Below are positions 16,864-25,556 of a stretch of 64,000 nucleotides of DNA, piece by piece (the first letter of the stretch is position 1; each line of letters begins with the position of its first letter). The DNA is from Marinovum algicola. Its GTDB lineage: Bacteria > Pseudomonadota > Alphaproteobacteria > Rhodobacterales > Rhodobacteraceae. The notes below the pieces were generated by a model. That model had not been told where the DNA came from. It made no database searches and saw nothing but the letters and a program-made list of their open reading frames with translations. The DNA lies in assembly GCF_900109145.1 (NCBI RefSeq), contig NZ_FNYY01000011.1:1-64000 (forward strand). The letters are read 5' to 3'. The position numbers and the translations under genes were made by a program.

Positions 16864-18887
16864 TGGGACCGCTCGCGCCCGCCAAGCTCGCCTTCGGGGT
16901 CCTGTCGGTCACGCTCGTGGCGGTGGCCATGGGCTATGTGATTGCCTCGGCGGTCCTGACGTTCCGCGATGTCGGCTTCCAGGCCGAGATCGATTTTTTG
17001 TACATCGTGCGCAACTACCTCTCGATCCGGGTGTACCGGCCCGAGGACTTCCGCCTGATCAACCTCATCATGGGCGGGGCAGGGGTGGCAGGTCTTCTGA
17101 TGAGCCTGGCGATGTCCGGATCGGCGCTCACCCGGTTCGGCCTGACCCACTGGCAGACCCGCCGCGAGATGAAGCGCAACGGGTTCTTCGGCGCCCCCGG
17201 CACGGGCTTCATCATCGGCAAGCTGGGCAAGCCCGGATCGCGGGCACCCTTGCTCTCCTCGACGGTGTTCCCGCATGCGCTGATCGTCGCCCCGACCGGG
17301 CGCGGCAAGACCACCGGGTTCGTGATCCCGAACCTCCTGACCTGGCAGGGCTCGGCCGTGGTGCTCGACGTGAAGGGCGAGTGCTACGAAGCGACGTCCC
17401 GGCATCGCGCGGCACAGGGCGATCGCGTCTACCGCTTCGCGCCGACCGACTGGGAGGGCCAGCGCACGCATCGCTACAATCCGCTCCTGCGCATCTACGG
17501 CCTGAGAAACCCCGCGCGACAGCAGATGGAGCTGCAGCTCCTGGCGACACTCTTCTTGCAGAACGACAACGACCGGGTCCAGGGCCTCCTGAAAGGCGGC
17601 ATCGATCTCTTCGTCGCGGCAGGGCTGCTGGCCTTCCAGCGTCGCCGTCCCACGCTTGGCGAGATCTACCGGATTTCCGCCTCGGGCGGGAACAAGCAGA
17701 AAGAATACCTGGCTCGTGCACACGAGGTCGACAACCGGGCCGCCAAGCTGATCTTCATCCGGCTTGCCTCGACCAACAACGACACGCTGACCTCCTACGT
17801 CTCACTCCTGATGACCTCGGGTCTCGATCAGTGGCAGAACCCGGCGATCGACGAAGCGACCTCGGTCTCCGATTTTGATTTTCGGACGATTCGGCAGACC
17901 CCGTTCAGCGTCTACCTCGTCGTTCAGCCCCTGATGGTCAAACCGCTTGCGCCGCTGATCCGGCTGTTTTTCTCGGACCTGCTTTCCGCGTTGCAGGACA
18001 AGGAGCCCGGGCCGGACGAACCCTGGCCGGTGATGATCATGCTCGACGAATTCAACCGCCTCGGAAAGATGCCGATCGTGGCGGAAAGCATCGAAGTGCT
18101 CCGGCACTACCGCGGGCACCTGGCCGTGGTTACCCAAACTATTCCCGCCATCGACGAGATTTACGGCGAAAACACCCGTCGCGCGCTCCAGGGCAACGCC
18201 GGCGTCAAACTCTACCTTACTCCCTCGGACGAGAAGACCATTGAGGAGTTGAGCAAGGCGGTCGGCAAGACCACGAAAACGGTCGTCACGCGCTCCCGTT
18301 CCATAGGCAAGAACCCATTCGAGGGCCGGAGCCAGTCGACGCGGACGGAAGAGACCTCGCTTCTGCCCGAGGACGAGGCGCGGCGGTTGCCGCTCGATGA
18401 GATCGTCGTCGTGGTCGATGCGCAGATGCCGATCCGGGCGAAGCGGGTGGTGTACTATGAGGACCCCTTCTTCAAGGAAATCCACGCGGCGCAGGAGGGG
18501 GAGATGCCGTTCCCGAAGGGCCCGGCTCCGCAGCCATCGGCGAATGTGCCGTTGAGTGTGCAGGCGATGCCATTGGTACCGCCGATCAAGGGTACAGCGG
18601 ATAGTGAAGCCGTTGCGACCCCCTCGCAGGGCGAATTGAAACTAGAGGCTGACCATGTTCGATCGGCACCTGAGACCAAGAAGCGTGCCGAAATCCTGGC
18701 GGCGGATGGGCGGCAGCTTGAGATGGACCTGACGGGGAGCGCGGAGTTGATGGTTGAAAACCCGACCGAGCGGGATGTTGCTGAGGTGGAAGGGGCCTTG
18801 GTTGATCTCGACAAGCTGGAAGGGAAGATCGCTGCGGGAATGGAAGAGTTGGACCGGCGGACGGGTGTGAAAGTTGGGGTTAGGTAG
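16863..18887 (+). CDS. virD4: VirD4 type IV coupling protein
   Basis: A 674-residue TraG/VirD4 ATPase of the inner membrane that hands the relaxase-DNA complex to the secretion channel. Two transmembrane segments lie at about residues 10-32 and 66-88. Walker A APTGRGKT is at 143-150, DVKGE follows shortly after, and Walker B is MIMLDEFNRLG near 395. The VTQT motif typical of coupling proteins is also present. The C-terminal 130 residues are Pro/Glu-rich and variable. It starts in the stop codon of virD2, so the two are coupled. The matching virB channel genes lie 12 kb away at 31-43 kb. Confidence 0.93.
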   Translation: MGPLAPAKLAFGVLSVTLVAVAMGYVIASAVLTFRDVGFQAEIDFLYIVRNYLSIRVYRPEDFRLINLIMGGAGVAGLLMSLAMSGSALTRFGLTHWQTRREMKRNGFFGAPGTGFIIGKLGKPGSRAPLLSSTVFPHALIVAPTGRGKTTGFVIPNLLTWQGSAVVLDVKGECYEATSRHRAAQGDRVYRFAPTDWEGQRTHRYNPLLRIYGLRNPARQQMELQLLATLFLQNDNDRVQGLLKGGIDLFVAAGLLAFQRRRPTLGEIYRISASGGNKQKEYLARAHEVDNRAAKLIFIRLASTNNDTLTSYVSLLMTSGLDQWQNPAIDEATSVSDFDFRTIRQTPFSVYLVVQPLMVKPLAPLIRLFFSDLLSALQDKEPGPDEPWPVMIMLDEFNRLGKMPIVAESIEVLRHYRGHLAVVTQTIPAIDEIYGENTRRALQGNAGVKLYLTPSDEKTIEELSKAVGKTTKTVVTRSRSIGKNPFEGRSQSTRTEETSLLPEDEARRLPLDEIVVVVDAQMPIRAKRVVYYEDPFFKEIHAAQEGEMPFPKGPAPQPSANVPLSVQAMPLVPPIKGTADSEAVATPSQGELKLEADHVRSAPETKKRAEILAADGRQLEMDLTGSAELMVENPTERDVAEVEGALVDLDKLEGKIAAGMEELDRRTGVKVGVR

Positions 18888-19143
18888 GGCGTGTGAAATG
18901 GTAACTCTGTCCCGAAGCTGTCTTTCGGGCACAAGGCAGCGGACGACCGGTTAATACGATTACAGGCATTGGTTGTTTTCTCCCACCGTTAATTGCAGTG
19001 GGCCAGGATCACCCCTTGCGGGCACGTTGTTGTCGTACCCTCGACAGTGACGCATCCTGGATTGTAGCGTCTCGCTTTCCTCGCGGGCGACCCTGTAGTT
19101 CTACAGACGATCTAGAAATTCAACTCGATCTCGGCATGGCAGA

Positions 19144-19169
19144 GGGCGGCATCGCCGAGCCGCCCTTTT
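19144..19169 (+). terminator. Rho-independent terminator downstream of virD4
   Basis: Stem GGGCGGC/GCCGCCC with an 8-nt spacer and a TTTT tail. It lies 257 nt after the virD4 stop and directly before the convergent catabolic operon. The 18888-19143 interval before it holds no gene and may contain the boundary of the catabolic insertion. Confidence 0.7.
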
Positions 19170-19186
19170 CCGTTTCTCAAAGTCGT

Positions 19187-19453
19187 TCAGAGGGGCTGAT
19201 TGGTTCCGATGATCGTGACAACCTCACGGCCGAAAGACGAAATCTCTCCGTTCAGGCCGCCGGTGAAGATGCCGTACCAGATCGCTGGCGGCAGCTTCAT
19301 GTCCTTTCGGTTGAAAGACATCTCTCCTGCCTTCTCGATCGTAAAATATCCCTTCCGGGGGCCGATAACGCGATAACCGTCGGATGCACGGGCCTTTGCG
19401 CTGTCGACGACAGGGCGGAATTCGGGAACGTCGACGACGTGAATGCGCGGCAT
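19187..19453 (-). CDS. Small protein of the aryl-acid catabolic operon, function unknown
   Basis: An 88-residue protein beginning MPRIHVVDVPEF. Its ATG overlaps the stop of the VOC-protein gene by one base, so it is the third gene of a ligase-VOC-small protein operon. The sequence has mixed strand and helix character with conserved-looking 'GPRKGYFTIEK' and 'PPAIWYGIFTGGLNGEI' blocks, and no membrane segment or Cys/His cluster. I do not recognise a family. Tight coupling to the VOC gene suggests a partner subunit or a neighbouring step in ring opening. Confidence 0.6.
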   Translation of the reverse strand: MPRIHVVDVPEFRPVVDSAKARASDGYRVIGPRKGYFTIEKAGEMSFNRKDMKLPPAIWYGIFTGGLNGEISSFGREVVTIIGTNQPL

Positions 19454-20163
19454 CAGAGATCCCCCACCCGGGCTTCGACCAGCTTTGCCTTGCGGCGCCA
19501 AACGGTGTCGATGTCGCGCATTTTTTCGCCCGCGGCAAAGGCGGCATCTTCGATCTCGATCGCGGCCTGGATGGTAAGCGCGGCATCCTCGGCATCGATG
19601 ACCTCGACATCGCGGAGACGGCGGGTGACTTCGAGGGGATAACCGTTCGGGTCCCGGAAATAGATCGACTCCAGCCCCTCGTGTTTGGTGAACTTCGAGA
19701 CTGTCAGTCCGCGCCCCTCCAGCGTTTCCTTCCACTGGGCAAGCTCTTCGGCCGTGTCCACGCTCCAGGCGGTGTGGCTGGCCGAGTAGAAGTAGCTGTC
19801 CTCGGGCATGTATTTTTCGGGCCGGTCGGTACCAATGTAGTAGAAGAACGCGATCGTCGCGCCATTCCCGGCATCGAAGAAGAAATGCAGGAAATCGGGG
19901 TGGCCCGGATGGCCCCAGCCCCGGGCCGAGATCGTGTGGATTAGCGGCAGGCCCAGCACATCGCGATAGAACGTCACGGTTTCTCGCAGCTTCCATGTCG
20001 GGCGGGCCGAATGGTCCACCCCCTTCAGGCGCAGCTGAACGCCGTCATCGGAGGCGGGTTTTAGCATCGAGATATCGACCTCGCGCGTACGATAGCCTCG
20101 TTTGTCCTCGGACATGTAGGAACTGTCGCTTCGGGCTTCTTCGTGCAGGGCGTCATGTGGCAT
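19453..20163 (-). CDS. VOC-fold (glyoxalase/extradiol dioxygenase-like) protein
   Basis: A 236-residue protein of the vicinal oxygen chelate superfamily. Candidate metal ligands are the His of GVDHSA (about residue 50), the His of SASHTAWSVD (about 130) and a Glu near FRDPNGYPLEV (about 175), a His-His-Glu set like those of glyoxalase I and extradiol dioxygenases. About 45 residues precede the fold and a helical tail of about 55 follows it. The ATG at 20163 has AAAGGA upstream and begins 27 nt after the ligase gene ends. No other ring-opening enzyme is visible in this island, so it is the leading candidate for ring cleavage of the hydroxylated product; isomerase or epimerase activity is possible too. 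Confidence 0.7.
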   Translation of the reverse strand: MPHDALHEEARSDSSYMSEDKRGYRTREVDISMLKPASDDGVQLRLKGVDHSARPTWKLRETVTFYRDVLGLPLIHTISARGWGHPGHPDFLHFFFDAGNGATIAFFYYIGTDRPEKYMPEDSYFYSASHTAWSVDTAEELAQWKETLEGRGLTVSKFTKHEGLESIYFRDPNGYPLEVTRRLRDVEVIDAEDAALTIQAAIEIEDAAFAAGEKMRDIDTVWRRKAKLVEARVGDL

Positions 20164-20189
20164 CTGCGATCCTTTCGGTAGTGGCGCGT

Positions 20190-21854
20190 TCAGGACGCGG
20201 CCGGTTCGGTGGTCAGTTGCTGCGCGATCAGCTCGCGCAACAGCGGTTTCGATGTCTTGCCCGAACTCGTCTGTGGGAATTCGGATACGATCTCGACCCG
20301 TTCGGGCCATTTAAACTTGGCGAGGCCCGCAGCCTCGAGATGCGCACCAAGCGCCGCGACCGTCGGTGGCGTGGCTCCGGCGGCCGGAATGATGAAGGCG
20401 CACATGCGTTCGCCGAAAACCGGGTCGGGCATGGGCACGCAGGCAATGGCGCCAACGCCGGGATGCGAGGCAAGGGCGCGCTCGATCTCCTGGCAATTGA
20501 TCTTCTCTCCCCCGCGGCTGACCACATCCTTCACGCGACCTTCGAAACTGAGGATGCGCTCACCGCCGATGGCGTGGATCTTCATGAGGTCGCCCGACTT
20601 GACCCAGCCATCCGCGGCGAAGGCTTCACGGTTGCGCTCTTCTGCATCAAAGTAGCCGCGCGTCGCGCTCGGCCCCGTGAACTCGAATTCGCCGACAGAG
20701 CCGTCGGGTAAGGGTGTGCCGGTGTCCGGGTCTACAATACGGTACTGGTCGTGCGGGCTGGTCGGGCGGCCCACCGTGGACTTCCGGATTTCTTCGGGGT
20801 CGTCAAACAGACCGAAAGAGATCATCCCCTCGGTCATTCCATAAAGCGGTACTACATTTGCGCCGGTCAGCTCCGCCAGCCTCTGGGCATGAGCGGCGGT
20901 ACACATTTGGACGCCCGAGAAATGCGCGGGGTTGAGAACACCTTCGGCCTTCATCTTGACCAACATGGGAAGGGGCACTGACATCCATGTCGGACGACGC
21001 AACGCAATCAGCTCCGCCAAAGCGGCGGGGGTTGGGTTCGGGGAACAAACGACATGACCCCCGCGCCAGAGCGCCGGGCCCCAGTAACAGATGATCGGAG
21101 CGTTGTGCATCATCGGGGCTGGCGAAAAGGCGACGGTCTCATGAGTCTGTCCATGCAGATCGCCGGAGTTCCGCATTTGGTAAAGATATTCGTTGTGAAA
21201 ACGTGGGATGATCTTGGGCACCCCGCTGGTGCCGCCTGACAGCTGGAACAGCGCTACCTGTGCCGGATCGTCTGGCACGGCCGCCAGCCGGGCCGAAACT
21301 TCAACTTCTGGCACGCGGGCCGCAAGCGCCGTAAAGGAGGTCATTCCCTCTCCTGCCTCGCCCCGTGCAACGATGCTGTGTTCGAGCGACGGTACCTCGT
21401 CCTGCATTTTTCGCGCGAAGGTGGCAAAGTCGAACTTCGGATCGTCAGTACTGATCAGATGTGCCCGCGCCCCGGCATGACGGGAAAGGTATCCGATCTC
21501 GGCCGCCCGATGCGCGGTAAGCGTGCAAATTGGGATCACGCCGGCCTTCAGGCAGGCCAGCAGGGCGATTACCAGTTCGCGGCTGTTCGGGATCTGGAAA
21601 GTCGCACGGTCGCCGGGACGAAGGCCGATGTCCAAAAGCCCCGCCGCGACCCGATCGGTCAGGTCATCCAGTTCGGCATGGGTATGGACCACGTCATGAT
21701 CGGAAAGGGCGATCCGGTCGGGATGCTGTCGGGCAACTTCGGAATAGGCCGTTGCCATGGTCCGCGTATCAAAGAGCCCGAGGGCATCAAAGGCGTCCAC
21801 ATCCGACTTCGACGGATAAACGACACCAGGTATCGGCTTGCGCACTGATGGCAT
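20190..21854 (-). CDS. Aryl-acid adenylating ligase (DhbE/SdgA-like)
   Basis: A 554-residue ANL-superfamily enzyme. The P-loop FQLSGGTSGVPKIIPR is in the form seen in 2,3-dihydroxybenzoate and salicylate AMP ligases (DhbE, SdgA) rather than fatty acyl-CoA ligases. Motif A5 is YGMTEGM, A7 SGD, A8 GRVKDVVSRGGEKI, and the A10 lysine lies in TSSGKTSKPLL. It should activate an aromatic acid as the acyl-adenylate and probably load CoA, feeding the aryl-CoA hydroxylase encoded divergently at 23837. The ATG at 21854 follows GGGAGGAC. A pseudo-palindrome at 21916-21932 lies in its promoter. First gene of a three-gene operon. Substrate not determinable from sequence; salicylate-like acids fit best. Confidence 0.82.
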   Translation of the reverse strand: MPSVRKPIPGVVYPSKSDVDAFDALGLFDTRTMATAYSEVARQHPDRIALSDHDVVHTHAELDDLTDRVAAGLLDIGLRPGDRATFQIPNSRELVIALLACLKAGVIPICTLTAHRAAEIGYLSRHAGARAHLISTDDPKFDFATFARKMQDEVPSLEHSIVARGEAGEGMTSFTALAARVPEVEVSARLAAVPDDPAQVALFQLSGGTSGVPKIIPRFHNEYLYQMRNSGDLHGQTHETVAFSPAPMMHNAPIICYWGPALWRGGHVVCSPNPTPAALAELIALRRPTWMSVPLPMLVKMKAEGVLNPAHFSGVQMCTAAHAQRLAELTGANVVPLYGMTEGMISFGLFDDPEEIRKSTVGRPTSPHDQYRIVDPDTGTPLPDGSVGEFEFTGPSATRGYFDAEERNREAFAADGWVKSGDLMKIHAIGGERILSFEGRVKDVVSRGGEKINCQEIERALASHPGVGAIACVPMPDPVFGERMCAFIIPAAGATPPTVAALGAHLEAAGLAKFKWPERVEIVSEFPQTSSGKTSKPLLRELIAQQLTTEPAAS

Positions 21855-21915
21855 TGAGTCCTCCCAGAATCTCTGATGCCATTTACATTCATATGCGACA
21901 AATAATCAACGCTTA

Positions 21916-21932
21916 CGTTAAAAAATTTGACG
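21916..21932. promoter_or_regulatory. Candidate TetR operator upstream of the ligase operon
   Basis: CGTTAAA-AAA-TTTGACG is a pseudo-palindrome with one mismatch, 62-78 nt upstream of the ligase start. The half-site CGTCAAA recurs three times upstream of the divergent isomerase operon (22999-23053). Confidence 0.5.
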
Positions 21933-22004
21933 AATGTGTAGAATTGACCTGCGCAGGCGTCGCTGCCCTTGTGGCTGAAGATCGATTTAAGCCTTTGTTT
22001 TTAA

Positions 22005-22715
22005 TTATTTAATAAGGTTCGATAGATATTCGAGGTCTTCCCGCAACGTGGCGATCGCCGTCTTCGGGTCGGTGAACATGTCTACCCTCGATTTGTCGAC
22101 GCTGACGGACCGGACGGCCATTTCCGCCAGTTGCGACGCGATTTCGCCGGTGTCCATGCGACCGTCCGGGTTCACCCAGTAGACGGACCAGTTCACCATC
22201 CCGATGATTCCGAACGCCGTGATCCGTTCGTCAGATGGCTTAAACTCTCCGGCATGTATCCCGGCCCGAATGATCTGGCGATATTCTTCAAGAATACGTC
22301 TCTTGGCCTCGGTGTGCCGCGCGAGCAAGTCTTCTGGCAGTGCTGCCTCAGTCACCTCGATCATGCGCATCTGGACCTGTCGGCTCAAAACCCCACGCAC
22401 GCGCATCTCGACGAAGGTGCGAAGTCGGTCGGCGGGCTTGTCCGGTGCTGTCGATCGCCAGGTTTCGATTTCACGCAGAGGAGCGTTCGTGACTTCATTC
22501 ACGATCGCTTCGAGGACAGCCTCCTTGTTCTTGAAGTAGTAGTAGACGGCCGCACGGGTCAGACCGACTGCCTGTGCAATGTCCGCGAGGCTCGTGCCGC
22601 CGTATCCCTTGGACGCGAACAGGGCACAGGCCTTTTCCATCAGGTCACGCTCAAGAAGCTCTTTGCGGCGATCCCTTGTCTGCGGGATGTCGTCTATCGG
22701 ATCAGTATTGGCCAT
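22005..22715 (-). CDS. TetR-family transcriptional regulator of the catabolic island
   Basis: A 236-residue TetR regulator. The N-terminal DNA-binding domain includes 'ALFASKGYGGTSLADIAQAV' and the recognition helix 'GLTRAAVYYYFKNKEAVLEAI' at about residues 50-70. The remaining 165 residues are a helical ligand-binding domain of the size usual for regulators of CoA-ester catabolism. It lies between the two catabolic operons and probably senses an acyl-CoA or aromatic acid. Repeated CGTCAAA half-sites occur in both flanking promoter regions, which makes local control of both operons likely. The start at 22715 has no strong ribosome binding site. Confidence 0.88.
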   Translation of the reverse strand: MANTDPIDDIPQTRDRRKELLERDLMEKACALFASKGYGGTSLADIAQAVGLTRAAVYYYFKNKEAVLEAIVNEVTNAPLREIETWRSTAPDKPADRLRTFVEMRVRGVLSRQVQMRMIEVTEAALPEDLLARHTEAKRRILEEYRQIIRAGIHAGEFKPSDERITAFGIIGMVNWSVYWVNPDGRMDTGEIASQLAEMAVRSVSVDKSRVDMFTDPKTAIATLREDLEYLSNLIK

Positions 22716-22998
22716 GGCGTCCTTCGGTCATGAATGATGCGGGCAGGTGTGTCATTCATCGACACGGCCACGTGCACCTCGTTGTCGCCGCCTTGGACGG
22801 AACATCAGTTTCAGCTGTCAAACCTGTGCTGAAACGGGCCTTGAAGCAAGACGCTGATGGGGCGCAGCGCAGGATTCGGGCCGAGTCGTCGCGCTGGTGT
22901 CATTCTTCGGGCGCAACGTGCCTGCCTCCAATCAATTGAATTACCTTCACCTTTCTTCAGAAAGCCGCGCCACCCTCGGTCGATAAATTTTTGTCACT

Positions 22999-23053
22999 TG
23001 CGTCAAAGTCAAATAATTCATACAACCGTCAAATATCAAACGTATGCGTCAAA
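22999..23053. promoter_or_regulatory. Three CGTCAAA half-sites upstream of the isomerase operon
   Basis: Direct copies at 22999-23007 (TGCGTCAAA), 23025-23033 (ACCGTCAAA) and 23045-23053 (TGCGTCAAA), ending 38 nt before the maleate isomerase start. The rest of the 22716-23090 interval shows no gene. Confidence 0.5.
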
Positions 23054-23090
23054 ATGCTGCGTGCCAGACTGGCTGTAGGGAGGATTAAAC

Positions 23091-23840
23091 ATGTCGGAGA
23101 CGTTGTTCCGCATCGGGCAAATCGTACCGAGTTCGAACACCACGATGGAAACCGAGGTGCCGATGTTCATGAACCGCTATGCGCGACAGCATGGCGGCGT
23201 CAGGTTCACCTTCCACTCCTCCCGCATGCGGATGAAGCACGTCCGGAAAGAAGAACTGGCGGCCATGGATGCCGACAGCCATCGCTGCGCCGCTGAACTG
23301 GCCGATGCGCCTATCGACGTGGCTGGATACGCCTGCCTTGTCGCCATCATGGCCATGGGTCCCGGTTATCACCGAACATCCGAGAAGACGCTTTCAGAGA
23401 TTGCAGCGCGCGAAGGTGCGGGCTTTCCCGTCGTGACCTCGGCCGGCGCCCTGGTGTCCGAGCTGAAGCGTGAAGGGTTCCGCAAGGTCTCTTTGTTGAT
23501 GCCCTACGCCGACGAACTGGCAAGAACCGTCGTCGACTACATCGAGGCCGAGGGCATCGCAGTTGTCGACTACAAGAATTTCAGTGTCACCGACAATCAA
23601 GAAGTTGGACGGATCCCGTCCGAACGGTTGATCACCGCGCTTGATGACCTGCGAACCGACGAGGCTGATGCCGTTGTCCTGTCGGCCTGCGTCCAGATGC
23701 CTTCGATCGCGGCGCTCGACCTGGCGCGGGCAAGGCTGGGGATGCCGGTGACTTCGACCGCCGAGTGCACCAGCCGGGTCATGCTGCGGTCTCTCGGGCT
23801 TGACGTGAATCCGATGACGTCACTGGAAGCGGCGGAATGA
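23091..23840 (+). CDS. Maleate cis-trans isomerase
   Basis: A 249-residue Asp/Glu racemase-superfamily enzyme that converts maleate to fumarate. The N-terminus RIGQIVPSSNTTMETEVP is near identical to known maleate isomerases. The two catalytic cysteines are Cys82 (YACLVAIMAMG) and Cys200 (VLSACVQMPS), each in the expected context. Such enzymes finish nicotinate (NicE) and some gentisate pathways, so ring opening in this island should yield maleate or maleamate. GGGAGG lies 7 nt before the ATG. It is the first gene of a seven-gene operon, and its TGA overlaps the next ATG as ATGA. Confidence 0.93.
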   Translation: MSETLFRIGQIVPSSNTTMETEVPMFMNRYARQHGGVRFTFHSSRMRMKHVRKEELAAMDADSHRCAAELADAPIDVAGYACLVAIMAMGPGYHRTSEKTLSEIAAREGAGFPVVTSAGALVSELKREGFRKVSLLMPYADELARTVVDYIEAEGIAVVDYKNFSVTDNQEVGRIPSERLITALDDLRTDEADAVVLSACVQMPSIAALDLARARLGMPVTSTAECTSRVMLRSLGLDVNPMTSLEAAE

Positions 23841-25033
23841 CCATGCGGATCGCGATAGTCGGCGCAGGCCCAGCCGGTCTTTTTTTGGCCCGTCTCATCA
23901 AGAAGACCATGCCCGAAACCCATGTCGAGGTGTTCGAGCAGAACCCGCGCGATGCAACTTACGGTTTTGGCGTTACCCTTGCAGGGGCAGCGCGCGCGCG
24001 CCTTGGCGAAGTCGACCCCGAGGTCCAGGCCCGGCTCGAGGAGGCCATGGTCTTCAACAGCACACAGGCCATCGTGCTGGACGACGAGAGCATCCTGCTG
24101 AAATACGCCGGGGCCGGAGGCGCCATCGAGCGGCTGAACCTTCTGACCATTCTCGAACGCCTGTGCGAAGAGGTCGGCGTCACGCCCCGATACGAGACGC
24201 GAGTTGACAGCAAGTCCGACCTGACCGTCAGGGGCCTTCCCTCCGAGTTGGGCGACTATGACCTGATCGTTGGGGCAGATGGTGCGAATTCGGAAGTCCG
24301 CGCGATGATGGGGTCGGGCTTCCGGATGACAACCCGCACGCTCGGCAATCACTTCGCATGGTACGGCGTCGGCAAGGCGCTCAGCCCGAACGCGTTGGTC
24401 TTCCGGCACTACGAGGGTGGAGTCTTCATCGCCCATTACTATGCCTACACCGCGAACATGAGCACCTTCGTCGCGGAATGTGACGCCGACACATGGACCC
24501 GCTGCGGGCTCGACAAGATGACGGATGCGGAGCGCAAAGCTCTGATGGAAGAGATTTTTTCGCCTGAGCTTGAAGGCGAGACCCTGCTGGAGAACAAGTC
24601 CATCTGGCGCCAGTTCACCGCGCAGGTCGCCGAGGACTGGTCGTGCGGCAATGCCGTCCTGATAGGAGACGCGCTTCGCGTTGCCCATTTCTCGATAGGC
24701 TCCGGAACCCGCCTCGCAATGGACGACGCGCTTGCCCTGCATGATGCGCTTGCCGGATGCGAAGGCGATATTCCCGCGGCCCTGGCCGCCTACGAAGCCG
24801 ACCGCAGACCGAACCGCGATCTGTTCACCAAGGCTACGGTGAAGAGTTTCGAGTGGTACGAGAATATCGCCGTCCGGATGCAGACGGATGTGGCCAGCTT
24901 TGCCCATGACTTCCTGACGCGGACGGGTCGGGTCGACGACAAGCGGCTGGAACGGTACGCGCCCGAATTCTACCGCGATCACGTCGCCCCTCGCCTTGAG
25001 CGTGAGGCCGCAGTCGGCGGACGGCGCGGATGA
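23837..25033 (+). CDS. FAD-dependent aryl-CoA hydroxylase (salicylyl-CoA 5-hydroxylase-like)
   Basis: A 398-residue group A flavoprotein monooxygenase. The FAD-binding GxGxxG is GAGPAGLFLARL at residues 8-19. The DG motif is LIVGADGANSEVR, and the GD motif continues as VLIGDALRVAHFSIGSGTRL. The 'HFSIGSGTxLAxxDA' run is characteristic of monooxygenases acting on aryl-CoA esters, such as salicylyl-CoA 5-hydroxylase (SdgC) and the monooxygenase half of 2-aminobenzoyl-CoA monooxygenase/reductase. The C-terminal Old-Yellow-Enzyme half of the latter is missing; length matches the stand-alone SdgC type. It overlaps its neighbours by 4 nt on both sides. It probably hydroxylates the aryl-CoA made by the ligase at 20190-21854. 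Confidence 0.83.
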   Translation: MTMRIAIVGAGPAGLFLARLIKKTMPETHVEVFEQNPRDATYGFGVTLAGAARARLGEVDPEVQARLEEAMVFNSTQAIVLDDESILLKYAGAGGAIERLNLLTILERLCEEVGVTPRYETRVDSKSDLTVRGLPSELGDYDLIVGADGANSEVRAMMGSGFRMTTRTLGNHFAWYGVGKALSPNALVFRHYEGGVFIAHYYAYTANMSTFVAECDADTWTRCGLDKMTDAERKALMEEIFSPELEGETLLENKSIWRQFTAQVAEDWSCGNAVLIGDALRVAHFSIGSGTRLAMDDALALHDALAGCEGDIPAALAAYEADRRPNRDLFTKATVKSFEWYENIAVRMQTDVASFAHDFLTRTGRVDDKRLERYAPEFYRDHVAPRLEREAAVGGRRG

Positions 25034-25533
25034 CCGGCGAGGCTGTCGTTCGCGCCACCGAGGCCATCGTGTCGCTGTCGCCCTTCACAGTAAGGCGCAC
25101 GGTCCGCTGGTCCGAATGCGACCCCGCGGGCGTCGTCTATGCGGGCAAATTCCCGGACTACATGGTCAACGCCGGCCATCTGTTTCGCGACTACGTTTTG
25201 CGCGCGCCGGTCGGGCACCAGCCCGTTAAGACCTACGATACGCCGGGCAAGGCCCTGAACATCGTCTTCCTTGGTCCGCTGTGGCCGCGCGACATGTTCG
25301 AGATGACCGTGCACGTGGGCGGCATCGGCCGGCACACCACGCACATGTTGGTCATGGCTCGTCGACATGACAATGGCGCCCCGATCTTCGCCGGGCGCAT
25401 TTCGTCGATCTACGTCGACCCGGCGGACCGGTTGAAGGCAATTCCAGTGCCCGACGACATCCGCAGCAAGCTGATGACCTACCAGGAAACATCCGGGCCG
25501 GTGCCCGCGGAACTTGAGCAGGTCGCGCTCTGA
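25030..25533 (+). CDS. 4-hydroxybenzoyl-CoA-type thioesterase
   Basis: A 167-residue hotdog-fold thioesterase. VRWSECDPAGVVYAGKFPDY is the 4HBT signature, with the catalytic Asp in 'CDPAGVVY'. Following the hydroxylase by a 4-nt overlap, it most likely releases the free hydroxylated aromatic acid from its CoA ester before ring cleavage, as in the salicylyl-CoA to gentisate route. It starts at ATG 25030, and 23 nt separate it from the alpha/beta hydrolase gene, which has its own GGAGGAGG ribosome site. Confidence 0.85.
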   Translation: MTGEAVVRATEAIVSLSPFTVRRTVRWSECDPAGVVYAGKFPDYMVNAGHLFRDYVLRAPVGHQPVKTYDTPGKALNIVFLGPLWPRDMFEMTVHVGGIGRHTTHMLVMARRHDNGAPIFAGRISSIYVDPADRLKAIPVPDDIRSKLMTYQETSGPVPAELEQVAL

Positions 25534-25556
25534 CAGGCCGACAGGAGGAGGACTAT

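Noticed and set aside
23597-24982. 461-codon minus-strand frame under the monooxygenase gene
   Set aside because: Antisense shadow; the plus strand has FAD-binding motifs and coupled starts.
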